From positions 1 to 48,377 of the IMG/VR virus record IMGVR_UViG_3300028654_000025: a DNA stretch of 48,377 bases, one strand, 5' to 3'. A model generated the notes under the pieces. That model searched no databases and was not told the DNA's origin. It was given only the letters and a program-made list of their open reading frames with translations. This DNA comes from a virus. Position 1 is the stretch's first letter, and each line of letters begins with the position of its first letter. The translations under genes and the position numbers were made by a program. Of the stretch, positions 34,352 to 41,381 are shown piece after piece.

Positions 34352-34635
34352 CGAGTAAGACCGAGACGGTAGTGAAACCACCGAATAAAATCTTCGTAAC
34401 TGTAGCAGATCCCGATGTCCATACCATGGGATGACAGTTTGTTGAATTCGTGTCTCTGCAACGCGGATAGTCTCCCCAATCGGGATTTGAACTCCGCGAA
34501 GGCGACTCGCCCGTTGGGGAACACCAGAATCCGATCCGGTACGCCACGTCTCTGCGGTGAGACGAACTTATAGTGCAGAACGTGATGCTTCTCGCACAGA
34601 TCACACGCCTTTCGCTCTATTTCGCTTTCACGCAT
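34348..34635 (-). CDS. VRR-NUC domain nuclease
   Basis: A 95-residue protein, the whole being a minimal VRR-NUC domain. VPDRILVFPNGRVAFAEFKS (32-51) supplies Asp34, Glu48-x-Lys50, and Gln60 follows in the SALQRHEF helix. These fit the PD-(D/E)XK core of structure-specific nucleases. An N-terminal CDLC pair with His17/His18 may add metal binding. It probably processes replication or recombination intermediates with the adjacent helicase. Confidence 0.88.
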   Translation of the reverse strand: MRESEIERKACDLCEKHHVLHYKFVSPQRRGVPDRILVFPNGRVAFAEFKSRLGRLSALQRHEFNKLSSHGMDIGICYSYEDFIRWFHYRLGLTR

Positions 34636-34892
34636 CGGAGGATCTCCTTCCAGAGTGTTTTCTGCTGCCGGCCATAGACACGGGACACGAGCGCCAGCAG
34701 GATGCGGCGCCGGGCCTTGCCGGCCAGTTCCAGCACGATCAGCCGGCGCAGGTCGTCGGTAGACACCTGCTCGCCCAGCAGCAGGATCTCGTTCAGGTGG
34801 TTCCAGTTGGTGATGTGGCCCCGCAGACGGATCAGATCCTTCTTCGAGACCGTCACCGCGAGGGTGGCGAGGACTTTGTGGATGGGGGTCAT
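34617..34892 (-). CDS. Hypothetical 91-residue protein
   Basis: All-helical and basic, including VSKKDLIRLRGHITNWNHL and LRRLIVLELAGKARRRIL. It overlaps the VRR-NUC gene by 19 bp and the upstream gene by ATGA (34889-34892). Positioned in a replication cluster; possibly DNA- or protein-binding. No family recognised. Confidence 0.65.
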   Translation of the reverse strand: MTPIHKVLATLAVTVSKKDLIRLRGHITNWNHLNEILLLGEQVSTDDLRRLIVLELAGKARRRILLALVSRVYGRQQKTLWKEILRCVKAK

Positions 34893-35077
34893 TGGAGAGC
34901 GAGTTCGATAGACTTCTTCGCTGGAGCAAGGTGGATGTAAGCCAGCTTCAGAGCTTCCTCCAGGACGGTGATCCGTCTTTTCAACTGCTCGCATTCCAGT
35001 TCCGACTTGTTAAGCCTATCAAGGAATCCTTGAGTCGCGTATTCTGGAACTCCGTTCGGGTCGTAGTTTGTGGTCAT
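34889..35077 (-). CDS. Hypothetical 62-residue coiled-coil protein
   Basis: Residues 18-50 form a heptad coiled coil (FLDRLNKSELECEQLKRRIT onward). ATGA overlaps with the polymerase C-terminal fragment (35074-35077) and the downstream gene hold it in the operon. Confidence 0.6.
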   Translation of the reverse strand: MTTNYDPNGVPEYATQGFLDRLNKSELECEQLKRRITVLEEALKLAYIHLAPAKKSIELALQ

Positions 35078-35379
35078 ACCTTCTGGTAGTAGGGGGTGAT
35101 GCGGCCTTCCGCCTTGATCGGCAGTCCCGCCGCCCAGGGCGGCAGCTCGGTCAGTGCGGCAACGAAATCGTCCAGCTTACCCTTCGCTTGCGCGAGAGCC
35201 TGGTCGTGGATCAGTCCCCAGATGGTGAAACCCTTCCGCTCGGCGTTCACCGCTCCATGGGCCATGATGTCGGCGGCAACTGCTTGCGTGCAGTTCGATA
35301 CGAGTAACTGCTGACCTTTGGAATTGCGGATCAAGAACCGATGATTCGGTCCAGCGTTTTGAATATCGTACACTTTCAT
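35074..35379 (-). CDS. polA: DNA polymerase family A, C-terminal fragment with C-intein
   Basis: A 101-residue product. Residues 1-29 are a C-intein: MKVYDIQNAGPNHRFLIRN is block F (His13-x-Phe15) and LLVSN the block G end, with Asn29. Cys30 is the +1 nucleophile. Residues 30-101 are the polymerase end, CTQAVAADIMAHG and IHDQ (motif C), joining seamlessly after the KAAEN end of the other fragment. Its ATG overlaps the HNH gene's stop by ATGA (35376-35379), so it is made by coupled translation. Penultimate residue Ser rather than His is tolerated in some phage inteins. Trans-splicing is inferred, not shown. Confidence 0.92.
   Translation of the reverse strand: MKVYDIQNAGPNHRFLIRNSKGQQLLVSNCTQAVAADIMAHGAVNAERKGFTIWGLIHDQALAQAKGKLDDFVAALTELPPWAAGLPIKAEGRITPYYQKV
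35293..35379 (-). other. C-intein (29 residues)
   Basis: Block F VYDIQNAGPNHRF and block G LLVSN are followed directly by the extein Cys (codon 35290-35292). Together with the 91-residue N-intein it makes a 120-residue mini-intein without a fused endonuclease. Confidence 0.9.
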
Positions 35380-36023
35380 CGTGGAAACCGGTTTCTGAAA
35401 TTTGGCTTGTCGAAGAGGCGGGCCTGCGGAACTTTGTGAGCGATTCGATACAGCAGACAGGTTACACCGACACCACTCAATCGAGACGCTTCCGACACTG
35501 TGCACAGACCCCAAGGGGTTTCGATGTGCGTGTTGTTTCTTTTGTTGTTACACTGTACTCGCCGCGTGGTCCAACGGCAGTTTGTTCGGTTGTAGTCGCC
35601 ATTGTTGTCTCGTCGATCGAGCGTCAAGCCTGGACGATAGGCCCCGCCCATGTCGTTCCAAAAAGCCATGAACGAGTTATTCCAAACAGCACACACTTTA
35701 ATCCCGCGAGCACCGTAGTTGTGCCACGCTTGATGTGTCGGAAGCCTGCATCGATCACACATCGAACGCCACACGGCGTAAGCGGGGTGATTGGTCATCC
35801 CGTGAGTTCGGACTGCCGCGGCTATGGTCTTGTAGCGCATGCACCCGCAGCTCTGGTTTTGGTACTTCGGGCGACAGAAATTCTGAGCCTGCTGAACGCG
35901 GATCTTACCGCAGACACACTGAGTTTTCCAGAGAGCTTTCTGGTTTGAATCGACTCCAGCAAATTCGAGCACTTTCAAATACCCGAATTGAAGACCTTCT
36001 AATTGTTTGTGAGGGCGTCCCAT
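35376..36023 (-). CDS. Free-standing HNH homing endonuclease inside the fractured polymerase gene
   Basis: A 215-residue protein. Cys36-x-Cys38 and Cys59-x-Cys61 form the zinc knuckle seen at the N-terminus of phage HNH enzymes. His74, RGIKVCAVWN and the core LTLDRRDNNGDYNRTNCRW (133-151) give the HNH/AP2-type endonuclease signature. It starts 25 bp inside the end of the N-fragment ORF, and its TGA overlaps the C-fragment ATG. The DNA is less GC-rich (sampled lines 48-57%) than the flanking polymerase (about 65%), as expected of an invader. It probably cuts intein-less alleles and spreads the intein by homing. Confidence 0.88.
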   Translation of the reverse strand: MGRPHKQLEGLQFGYLKVLEFAGVDSNQKALWKTQCVCGKIRVQQAQNFCRPKYQNQSCGCMRYKTIAAAVRTHGMTNHPAYAVWRSMCDRCRLPTHQAWHNYGARGIKVCAVWNNSFMAFWNDMGGAYRPGLTLDRRDNNGDYNRTNCRWTTRRVQCNNKRNNTHIETPWGLCTVSEASRLSGVGVTCLLYRIAHKVPQARLFDKPNFRNRFPR

Positions 36024-38092
36024 GATTCAGATCCTCGGGCTAGAGCTTTTTCTACGCAAGCCTTTTCGGCGGAGAGGCAACCGATTTGTTCAAACACCCT
36101 ATGGTCTGGGGTCATCTGCACCCCTGCAAAGTCGATGGTCTGCTGATCCCCTTGGCACACAACACCGTCGTGACAGACCCAGCTCTCTCCGTCCCATACT
36201 TGATCCTCGATCAACACGTCCTCGATCTTCTTCCAACCGTCAGACGTAAGAACTTCGGTCCCTTCGCCAATGCAGTTCTCCGCGGCCTTGCCCGGCCACA
36301 GCTTGATCCGCCCCCACTTGGTCGTGCCGAGGAGCTGCCCGTAGTAGGTCACGTTCTCGCGGTCGTCGTCAGGCAGGGTCTCGACCTTGGGGTGCGGGTA
36401 CGCCACCACGCGCTTCGAGGGCAGGTGCATCAGCAGATACGGCAACCCGGAGACCGTGCGGAACTCGTAGGCAAGGTGCGCCCCGGCCTTGAACTTCTCG
36501 TTGGGCTGGAGGAGCGCCTTGCGCATTGCTTGATCGCAGTCGTCCCAGAACTGCACCACGCGCTCGTGGGAGTTGCGGTATGCAATGACGCCGCGCTCCG
36601 CCAGGTCGTCACTGACCCGGACCCGGTAGAGATCCCAGCAGGTGCGTTGGAAGTTCGTCCACCACATGCCGAACCCGCAGCCAAGCTCCAACCGCTTGCC
36701 CAGATCGCGTTGCTCGCTGGTTGTGCAACTGCCATAGACGTGCTTCGCCATCGTCTTGTAAACGTCAGGCTTCAGTTCCTTCGCACCCTTCCAGGCATCT
36801 GCGGCCCGGTGGATCGCCAGGATGTCTTCCTGCCCTGCCAACCAGCAGATGATCCGGGCCTCGATCGCGGCGTAGTCGGCGTCGAACATCGGCCCCGCCG
36901 GGTCGTGGATGAAGTTGCGAATACAGTTGGCGATGGCCTCCAGCGGGTTGCCGTAGAGACTGTCGATGTCGTCCTCTGTTCGTCCCGAACAGAGCATGGC
37001 GTAGACGCCATCCGCATCGCGGATGGTCGGCTTCTTGAAGTTCTGCGGCTGGAGCTTCACCCCGCTCCAGCGACCGGTGCCTGCGCCGTGGTAGAGGAAC
37101 ATCCCGCGGGCCTGACCATCGGGGCAGGCGCAGGCCAGCATGGTCTTGACCTTCTTCACCGCGGCGTAGCTGACCTGCTTGTAGAGCGCGAGAGCCTTGA
37201 GGGCGATGTCGGTTGGGTTCTCTCCGGGCTCGAACAGCATGTCCTCACCATCGTCCTTCTCGTCATGTTCACTGATCATGTCGTCAGTCGTCTTCGACTG
37301 CATGTTCGCCAGCTTGAGGCCCAGACCCTCCAGGTACGCCTTCACCTTGTTGCGCTGGGTCGGGTTGAGTCCGGTCAACTTCTGAAACTCCGCGGTGACG
37401 CGGGCCTGCACCCGGTCAATCATGGCGTCGGCGTGGCGCAGAGCGGCCATGTTGAGCGGGAGCCCGCGGTCGTTCATCCGAGCGTCGAAGAGGAACGTCT
37501 CCAAGGCACCCGTCTTCAGCTCGAACGGCTTCAACCGCTGGTGAACCTCACGCTCCGAACGCACGTCCTGGAGGCAGTAGTCGCCGAACCGGGAGAACTT
37601 GGCTGCCTCGGTCAAAGGGTCGGTGAACTCGCCGGTCTTCTTCTGCGGAGTGGAGAACAGCCGGATCAACTGATACCCCTCGCCCCACTTTTTCTGCCCG
37701 AGGTTCAGATCCTCCGCGACGTTCGCCAGCGAGGCGCGGAGCCCTGCCTTGCGGGCCAGGGCGGCGGTGCAGCGCCAACGTTCCGTTGGCGGAGGGTCGA
37801 ATCCGATGTCCAGCTTCATCCGGTAGCGGCTGACCGCCCGCTCGAACTCGGCGTTGTGCGCCCAGAGGAGCGCCTCCGGGTCCGCAAGAGCTTCGTCCAG
37901 CAGAACGAGCGCACGAGGGTCACTGATCAGATCGGCGTCGAACTCCGGGTTCATCCACAGGACCGGCTCCTCGTCGCCGCGGGCGATGGCGAACATCAAC
38001 ACTCGTGTTGATGGATCGCAGGCGTAGCGGTACGCGCCGACCTTCTTCAGATCAGCCCTGCTGCGGGTTTCGAAATCGACCGTGTAGTCCAT
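35999..38092 (-). CDS. polA: DNA polymerase family A, N-terminal fragment with N-intein
   Basis: A 697-residue product. The 3'-5' exonuclease has VDFET (exo I), AHNAEFE (exo II) and YCLQD (exo III). Polymerase motif A is DADYAAIEAR, and motif B is RDLGKRLELGCGFGM with Lys466, Leu470 and Phe474, equivalent to E. coli K758, F762 and Y766. After KAAEN the reading frame becomes an N-intein from Cys607 to the stop: block A CIGEGTEVLTSDG and block B MTPDH (TxxH). Motif C is absent and resides in the other fragment. N-extein 606 plus C-extein 72 gives a 678-residue polymerase. Its ATG follows a terminator-like stem. Confidence 0.93.
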   Translation of the reverse strand: MDYTVDFETRSRADLKKVGAYRYACDPSTRVLMFAIARGDEEPVLWMNPEFDADLISDPRALVLLDEALADPEALLWAHNAEFERAVSRYRMKLDIGFDPPPTERWRCTAALARKAGLRASLANVAEDLNLGQKKWGEGYQLIRLFSTPQKKTGEFTDPLTEAAKFSRFGDYCLQDVRSEREVHQRLKPFELKTGALETFLFDARMNDRGLPLNMAALRHADAMIDRVQARVTAEFQKLTGLNPTQRNKVKAYLEGLGLKLANMQSKTTDDMISEHDEKDDGEDMLFEPGENPTDIALKALALYKQVSYAAVKKVKTMLACACPDGQARGMFLYHGAGTGRWSGVKLQPQNFKKPTIRDADGVYAMLCSGRTEDDIDSLYGNPLEAIANCIRNFIHDPAGPMFDADYAAIEARIICWLAGQEDILAIHRAADAWKGAKELKPDVYKTMAKHVYGSCTTSEQRDLGKRLELGCGFGMWWTNFQRTCWDLYRVRVSDDLAERGVIAYRNSHERVVQFWDDCDQAMRKALLQPNEKFKAGAHLAYEFRTVSGLPYLLMHLPSKRVVAYPHPKVETLPDDDRENVTYYGQLLGTTKWGRIKLWPGKAAENCIGEGTEVLTSDGWKKIEDVLIEDQVWDGESWVCHDGVVCQGDQQTIDFAGVQMTPDHRVFEQIGCLSAEKACVEKALARGSESWDALTNN
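36002..36274 (-). other. N-intein (91 residues)
   Basis: Starts at Cys607 of the ORF (codon 36272-36274). Block A includes CIGEGTEVLTSDGWKKIEDV, and block B has the catalytic TxxH as TPDH. It ends LTNN followed by TAG, without an endonuclease domain. Split intein position is directly after the GK-x-AEN conserved motif of family A polymerases. Confidence 0.92.
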
Positions 38093-38097
38093 GATTG

Positions 38098-38178
38098 AAA
38101 AAGGCTCCCCGCACCAGTCCGAGGTGGCCTGCGAGCCGGAGTCCTTTGCCCTTGCGGGCGAACCGGAGTGCAGGGAGC
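38098..38178 (-). promoter_or_regulatory. Terminator-like structured leader of DNA polymerase
   Basis: On the sense (minus) strand gctccctgcac (38178-38168) pairs in all 11 positions, one wobble, with gtgcggggagc (38114-38104), followed by c and ttttt (38102-38098). The polymerase ATG is 5 bases further. The 53-nt interior includes a gccc-gcaa-gggc hairpin with a GNRA loop and ccgg/ccgg pairing. It could act as an attenuator and would also bury the only Shine-Dalgarno-like ggggag. On the opposite strand one pair is lost, supporting the sense-strand reading. Confidence 0.6.
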
Positions 38179-38194
38179 TAATAAGGGTTTATGC

Positions 38195-38425
38195 TCAGTT
38201 CTCCAGTGGCAACAGTGTGGCGTCTGACGGTTGAATGCGGTTGATCGCGTTGTACATGCCGCCCTCACGTGCCCAGTAGCCGCAGCTGTCGATGAACTCG
38301 ATCCGCACCGTCTGCCCCACCTTGCCGGCGTACCAGCAAAGCGAGTCATGACAGCGGTCGATGCGGGCCATGCGCGGGCAAGTGTCCAAGCGCGGCGGGC
38401 GAGGGGTTGAGACGTGGGCGAACAT
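38195..38425 (-). CDS. Hypothetical 76-residue protein
   Basis: Mixed alpha/beta with four cysteines (CPRMARIDRCHDSLCWYAGK, then DSCGYWA). The segment VGQTVRIEFIDSCGYWA looks like a beta-barrel strand pair. It precedes the polymerase leader and belongs to the replication transcript. No family recognised. Confidence 0.65.
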   Translation of the reverse strand: MFAHVSTPRPPRLDTCPRMARIDRCHDSLCWYAGKVGQTVRIEFIDSCGYWAREGGMYNAINRIQPSDATLLPLEN

Positions 38426-38428
38426 GGG

Positions 38429-38788
38429 TCAAATCCTGATGGTCTCTTGACCGTTCAGCTCGTCCTCCCGGTTGGCCACGGCTTCTTCCCGGTCCTCCAG
38501 TTCTTCCTCTCGGGCGTCCAAGTCTCGTTTGCGGATGTCCAGATCCTGATCGCGCTTGAGCACGTTCACGTCGATCTTGGCGGGCTCCGGGCGAGTCGCC
38601 CCGAGCGAATAGAACGGAGCCACGTCGAGCGACAGGGCGCGGGCAAGGGCACGGCGGTTGATGTTGAACTCGAACAGGCGGTCATGACGAGCGGCACCGA
38701 ACAGCGTGCCGTAGATGGCCACCTCGTCGTTGTCAGAGGCTCCGCGGGGCGCGGAACTCTCGATGTACAGATTGATCTGCTGCTTCAT
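38429..38788 (-). CDS. Hypothetical 119-residue protein with C-terminal coiled coil
   Basis: Begins MKQQINLYIESSAPRGASDN. The N-terminal 75 residues are beta-rich and the C-terminal 45 form a strongly charged coiled coil (DLDIRKRDLDAREEELEDRE). ATG 38788 is chosen because the in-frame extension runs into the large inverted repeat at 38806-38889. Lying next to an ssDNA-binding protein gene, a replication accessory role is possible. Confidence 0.65.
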   Translation of the reverse strand: MKQQINLYIESSAPRGASDNDEVAIYGTLFGAARHDRLFEFNINRRALARALSLDVAPFYSLGATRPEPAKIDVNVLKRDQDLDIRKRDLDAREEELEDREEAVANREDELNGQETIRI

Positions 38789-38805
38789 GTGTAGGGGGTT
38801 GAGTT

Positions 38806-38904
38806 GAGGGTGAAAAGAGGGGGCGGGCGTCGCCGCGTTGTGCGGCATGGGCCAGAGGCCGTAGTTGCCCGTCCGCTCTTTTCACCCTCCCCGCCGAGGC
38901 GGGG
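38806..38904. repeat. 23-bp inverted repeat enclosing two hairpins, plus adjacent hairpin
   Basis: Arms 38806-38828 and 38867-38889 are complementary at 21 of 23 positions. The 38-bp interior contains gccgc-gttgt-gcggc (38832-38846) and ggcc-aga-ggcc (38850-38860), so the whole can fold as a three-way junction. Next to it ccccgcc-ga-ggcgggg (38889-38904) forms another stem. It fills the 129-bp gap between the DUF2815 gene and the 119-residue gene. It is not a tRNA; it could be a small RNA, a processing element or a miniature mobile element. Confidence 0.6.
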
Positions 38905-38917
38905 AAGGCGTTTGGGT

Positions 38918-39469
38918 TCAATCGAGCGAGCTGCCCTCGTCATCGATCGGCTTCAGTTCCTTCTCAATGTTGACCGCCCCCTCGCCGAAGGGCTCGCCAT
39001 CCTTGGCGAACTGGACGACGCGCAGGGCGGCGTTGACCCGCTTGCCGAACTGGTTGTCCTGCGCCCAGAGGCGGATCAGCATGACAACGTAGCAGCCGGC
39101 GTAGGGCTTGCCGGAAGCTTCGGACAGGGCGGACAGGTCACGGTCCACGACCGGGACGGGCTTGTCCGAGGAGGCGTTCAGGAACATGATCCCGTCGCCG
39201 TAGCCGTCAGTGTCGTCCTTCTCCGAGCCATCGCGCAGACAATACTTGACGGCCTTGGGCACCTTGCCCACGCCCCATTTCTCCTCGGCGACGGACTTCT
39301 GTCCGTCCTGGACCAGCTTGATCAGGCCGGCCTGGGTCTTCTTGTCGATGAGCGCGACGGCGCTGAACTTGGGTTTCGATGCCGGCTGGCCCGGCTGGGG
39401 AGCGGAAAACGCCTTGGCCCGAAACAGGTTCGGGTAGGAAAGGCGGACATTTGGGAGTGTGATATTCAT
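38918..39469 (-). CDS. DUF2815 single-stranded DNA-binding protein
   Basis: A 183-residue protein. The family pattern is clear: VRLSYPNLF near the start, KPKFSAVALIDKKT, EKDDTDGYGDGIMFLNASS, the VVDRD turn, YAGCYVVMLIRLWAQDN, and GKRVNAALRVVQFAKDGEPFG. DUF2815 proteins have the OB fold of T7 gp2.5-type ssDNA-binding proteins and coat displaced strands during replication. The tail is acidic. ATG 39469 is preferred over GTG 39523. It shares the operon with polymerase and primase-helicase. Confidence 0.9.
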   Translation of the reverse strand: MNITLPNVRLSYPNLFRAKAFSAPQPGQPASKPKFSAVALIDKKTQAGLIKLVQDGQKSVAEEKWGVGKVPKAVKYCLRDGSEKDDTDGYGDGIMFLNASSDKPVPVVDRDLSALSEASGKPYAGCYVVMLIRLWAQDNQFGKRVNAALRVVQFAKDGEPFGEGAVNIEKELKPIDDEGSSLD

Positions 39470-39518
39470 TGGCGGGTTGGGTTCTTTGTACCAGTTTGGC
39501 AGTTTGTAGTTTTCAGGA

Positions 39519-39536
39519 TTCACGGGTTCACGGGTT
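39519..39536. repeat. Short tandem repeat in DUF2815 leader
   Basis: ttcacgggttcacgggtt is two 9-bp copies in the 89-bp gap 39470-39558. The same gap also holds ttcgagcatgttgg, a motif seen at other gene ends in this operon. Function unknown. Confidence 0.45.
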
Positions 39537-39558
39537 GGCTCTATTCGAGCATGTTGGT

Positions 39559-39807
39559 TTAACGGAGAGACATTGCAGTTTTGAAGGGTACGAGAAGGGC
39601 TCTGTCACCGTAGACCAGTGGTAAGACCTTCGGATTCCTGTTGGTGAGCACCAAGTCGGTTTTACGATGCCGGGCACCACCCGGGCACTCTTCCATCTCG
39701 ACGACTCGGCGTTTGCGGAACACCCCGCGCAGATACTCAGCGTTGCGGGTCTTCCCGCAACCTTGAGGGCCGAACACGACGACTGCTTTGGGATACATGG
39801 CTTTCAT
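39559..39807 (-). CDS. Small P-loop NTPase-like protein
   Basis: An 82-residue protein. VVVFGPQGCGKTRNAEYL (residues 9-26) is a Walker A motif. The rest is too short for a full AAA or kinase fold, although NPKVLPLVYGDRALLVPF may form the following strands. It could be a reduced ATPase or a nucleotide-binding accessory of the replisome. ATGA overlap (39804-39807) couples it to the DUF2800 nuclease gene. Confidence 0.7.
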   Translation of the reverse strand: MKAMYPKAVVVFGPQGCGKTRNAEYLRGVFRKRRVVEMEECPGGARHRKTDLVLTNRNPKVLPLVYGDRALLVPFKTAMSLR

Positions 39808-41024
39808 TCGAGCATATTGGGTTCGCTGATGTTGCTGAGTTCGCTGACAGGATTGAGATCGAAGGCGGGACGAGGATCGTCCGCCGAGACGAGGGTGGGT
39901 TCACCTGGGGGTTTGGTGATGAGCTTGCTCATGAGGTTCTTGAACCGGGTGGAGACTTCCTGACCTTTCAGGAGCTTCTCCGCCCCGGCCGGGCTGACGA
40001 AGGAGCGCGGGGCCACCTCGTCCACCGAGAACTTCTGCCGCAGAAGCTCCTCCGCCCGGAGCAGGTCAACCCAGACGCGATTGCTCTTGCCCTCCACCAG
40101 CTTGCAGCCGGGGACAGCGGTCCCTGCATTCGCAAGAGCGAATGCACGGTCGCGGCAGCCGTCGATGAACTTCTTCAGCGCCCCGCCGGCCCGGACGATG
40201 CGCCCGAGCTGCTCAGGGGTGAACGTGTTCACGTCGGGCATGACCGGCTTCTCCGTCTGCACGGTCTGGAGCGCGGTCACGGCGTCCGGGGGCAGCTCGC
40301 CAAGCAATTGCTTCGTGCGGTGCGGGCACAAGCCCGGCACCCGGCTGGCAGGGCAGAACCGACAGTTGTCGTCCGAGGGAGCGAACGGCTGATCGTCGGG
40401 GTATGCCTGGATGCTGACAGCCACCAGGTCGATTGCATCACAGAAGATTACCAGATCCTTCAGCGTCAGCGCCCACAGCCGCACCGTGCGCTTGTCGCGT
40501 GCCCGCGGCTGGTAGATCGCCAACGTGACCAGCGTGGTGCCGGGGAACGTCTCGTACAGACCAGACTCCTCCAGCCAGGCGACGAAGGACCGGCCGTAGA
40601 TGGCGAGCTGGCTGTTCTCCTTGGCCTCCACGCTAACACCCTCGCCGTTCTTGTAGTCGGCGATGTAGATGCCCTGCGAGTTGACGATCCCGGCGTCGAT
40701 GTAGCCGTGCCGGTCGGGCATGTAGAAAAGCGGCACCTTCTGCTCCACCATGAGCGCCCCGTCACCGATTTTATCGGTGACGAACTTGACGTACTCCATG
40801 ACGTTCGAAGCCAGAACGATGTCGGTGTCCTCGGGAAGCGGCTGGCCGCGCAGGAGTGCGGCTGCGAGTTCGTGGGCCTCGATGCCTTCCTGCGTCCAGG
40901 ACGCAGGCGGCTCGTCGGGGATCTCCGCCGCGTGGGCGAGGAGGAAGCCCGGTGAACCCCGGCACGAGAGCCACCGCTTTGAAGCGGAGGGCTGGAGGTC
41001 AAGCCTTGGGGGTGAGGAGTTCAT
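39804..41024 (-). CDS. DUF2800 nuclease (Cas4/RecB-like)
   Basis: A 406-residue protein. The PD-(D/E)XK core is RHGYIDAGIVNSQGIYIADYKNGEG (about residues 104-128; Asp, then Asp-x-Lys), followed by the NSQLAIYGR helix. A Cys cluster, CRFCPASRVPGLCPHR, near 220-235 matches the metal- or Fe-S-binding part of this Cas4/RecB-like family. The N-terminal PSASKRWLSCRGSP is the classic DUF2800 opening. It probably trims or recombines DNA ends. The C-terminus is PNMLE. It overlaps the upstream gene by 26 bp. Confidence 0.9.
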   Translation of the reverse strand: MNSSPPRLDLQPSASKRWLSCRGSPGFLLAHAAEIPDEPPASWTQEGIEAHELAAALLRGQPLPEDTDIVLASNVMEYVKFVTDKIGDGALMVEQKVPLFYMPDRHGYIDAGIVNSQGIYIADYKNGEGVSVEAKENSQLAIYGRSFVAWLEESGLYETFPGTTLVTLAIYQPRARDKRTVRLWALTLKDLVIFCDAIDLVAVSIQAYPDDQPFAPSDDNCRFCPASRVPGLCPHRTKQLLGELPPDAVTALQTVQTEKPVMPDVNTFTPEQLGRIVRAGGALKKFIDGCRDRAFALANAGTAVPGCKLVEGKSNRVWVDLLRAEELLRQKFSVDEVAPRSFVSPAGAEKLLKGQEVSTRFKNLMSKLITKPPGEPTLVSADDPRPAFDLNPVSELSNISEPNMLE

Positions 41025-41370
41025 TGAGAGCCTTGAGAACGTCAGGATAGACGGTGACGGGCAGGGTGGTCAGCTTGCCGCCGGCCTTGGCGAAGCAGGC
41101 GTCCATCTCCTTCTTCTTGCCCATGGTGATCAGCTTCTGCCCGACGGCGCGGATCTGTTCAATCGTGACGGTCGCGATGGCGGGGGTCGGCTCCGGCGCT
41201 GGCGTCGGAGGCGGCAGCACGGGCTGCGTGACCGTGACGGAAGCCGGATCGGCGGCGGGGGCGGGCTTCTGTTTCTTCTGCGAGGGCTCTGCCGCGGGGG
41301 CGGAACCGAGTTTCTGGGCGATCAGCTCAAGAGCTGTCGCGATGCGATCGAATGACTGTTCGAGTGACAT
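40999..41370 (-). CDS. Hypothetical 123-residue protein with Pro-rich linker
   Basis: The N-terminal 22 residues form a helix (SFDRIATALELIAQKLGS). A Lys/Ala/Pro-rich linker spans about 25-65, and the C-terminal 55 residues are helical (TIEQIRAVGQKLITMGKKKE and YPDVLKALNELLT). The two-part design suits a protein that tethers another factor. Located directly upstream of the DUF2800 nuclease, with which it overlaps. Confidence 0.65.
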   Translation of the reverse strand: MSLEQSFDRIATALELIAQKLGSAPAAEPSQKKQKPAPAADPASVTVTQPVLPPPTPAPEPTPAIATVTIEQIRAVGQKLITMGKKKEMDACFAKAGGKLTTLPVTVYPDVLKALNELLTPKA

Positions 41371-41381
41371 GTTGTTGTGGG

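Noticed and set aside
35376-36025. Interpretation of the polymerase break as a simple frameshift or pseudogene
   Set aside because: Intein blocks A, B, F and G are intact, the extein junction is seamless and the inserted ORF is an intact HNH gene, so a functional fractured gene explains it better.
36086-38011. 641-residue plus-strand ORF opposite the polymerase
   Set aside because: An antisense open frame caused by high GC and codon bias of the polymerase; no domain seen.
38806-38889. tRNA or tmRNA in the inverted-repeat gap
   Set aside because: The arm length (23 bp) and two-hairpin interior do not match a cloverleaf; no CCA or T-loop consensus was found.
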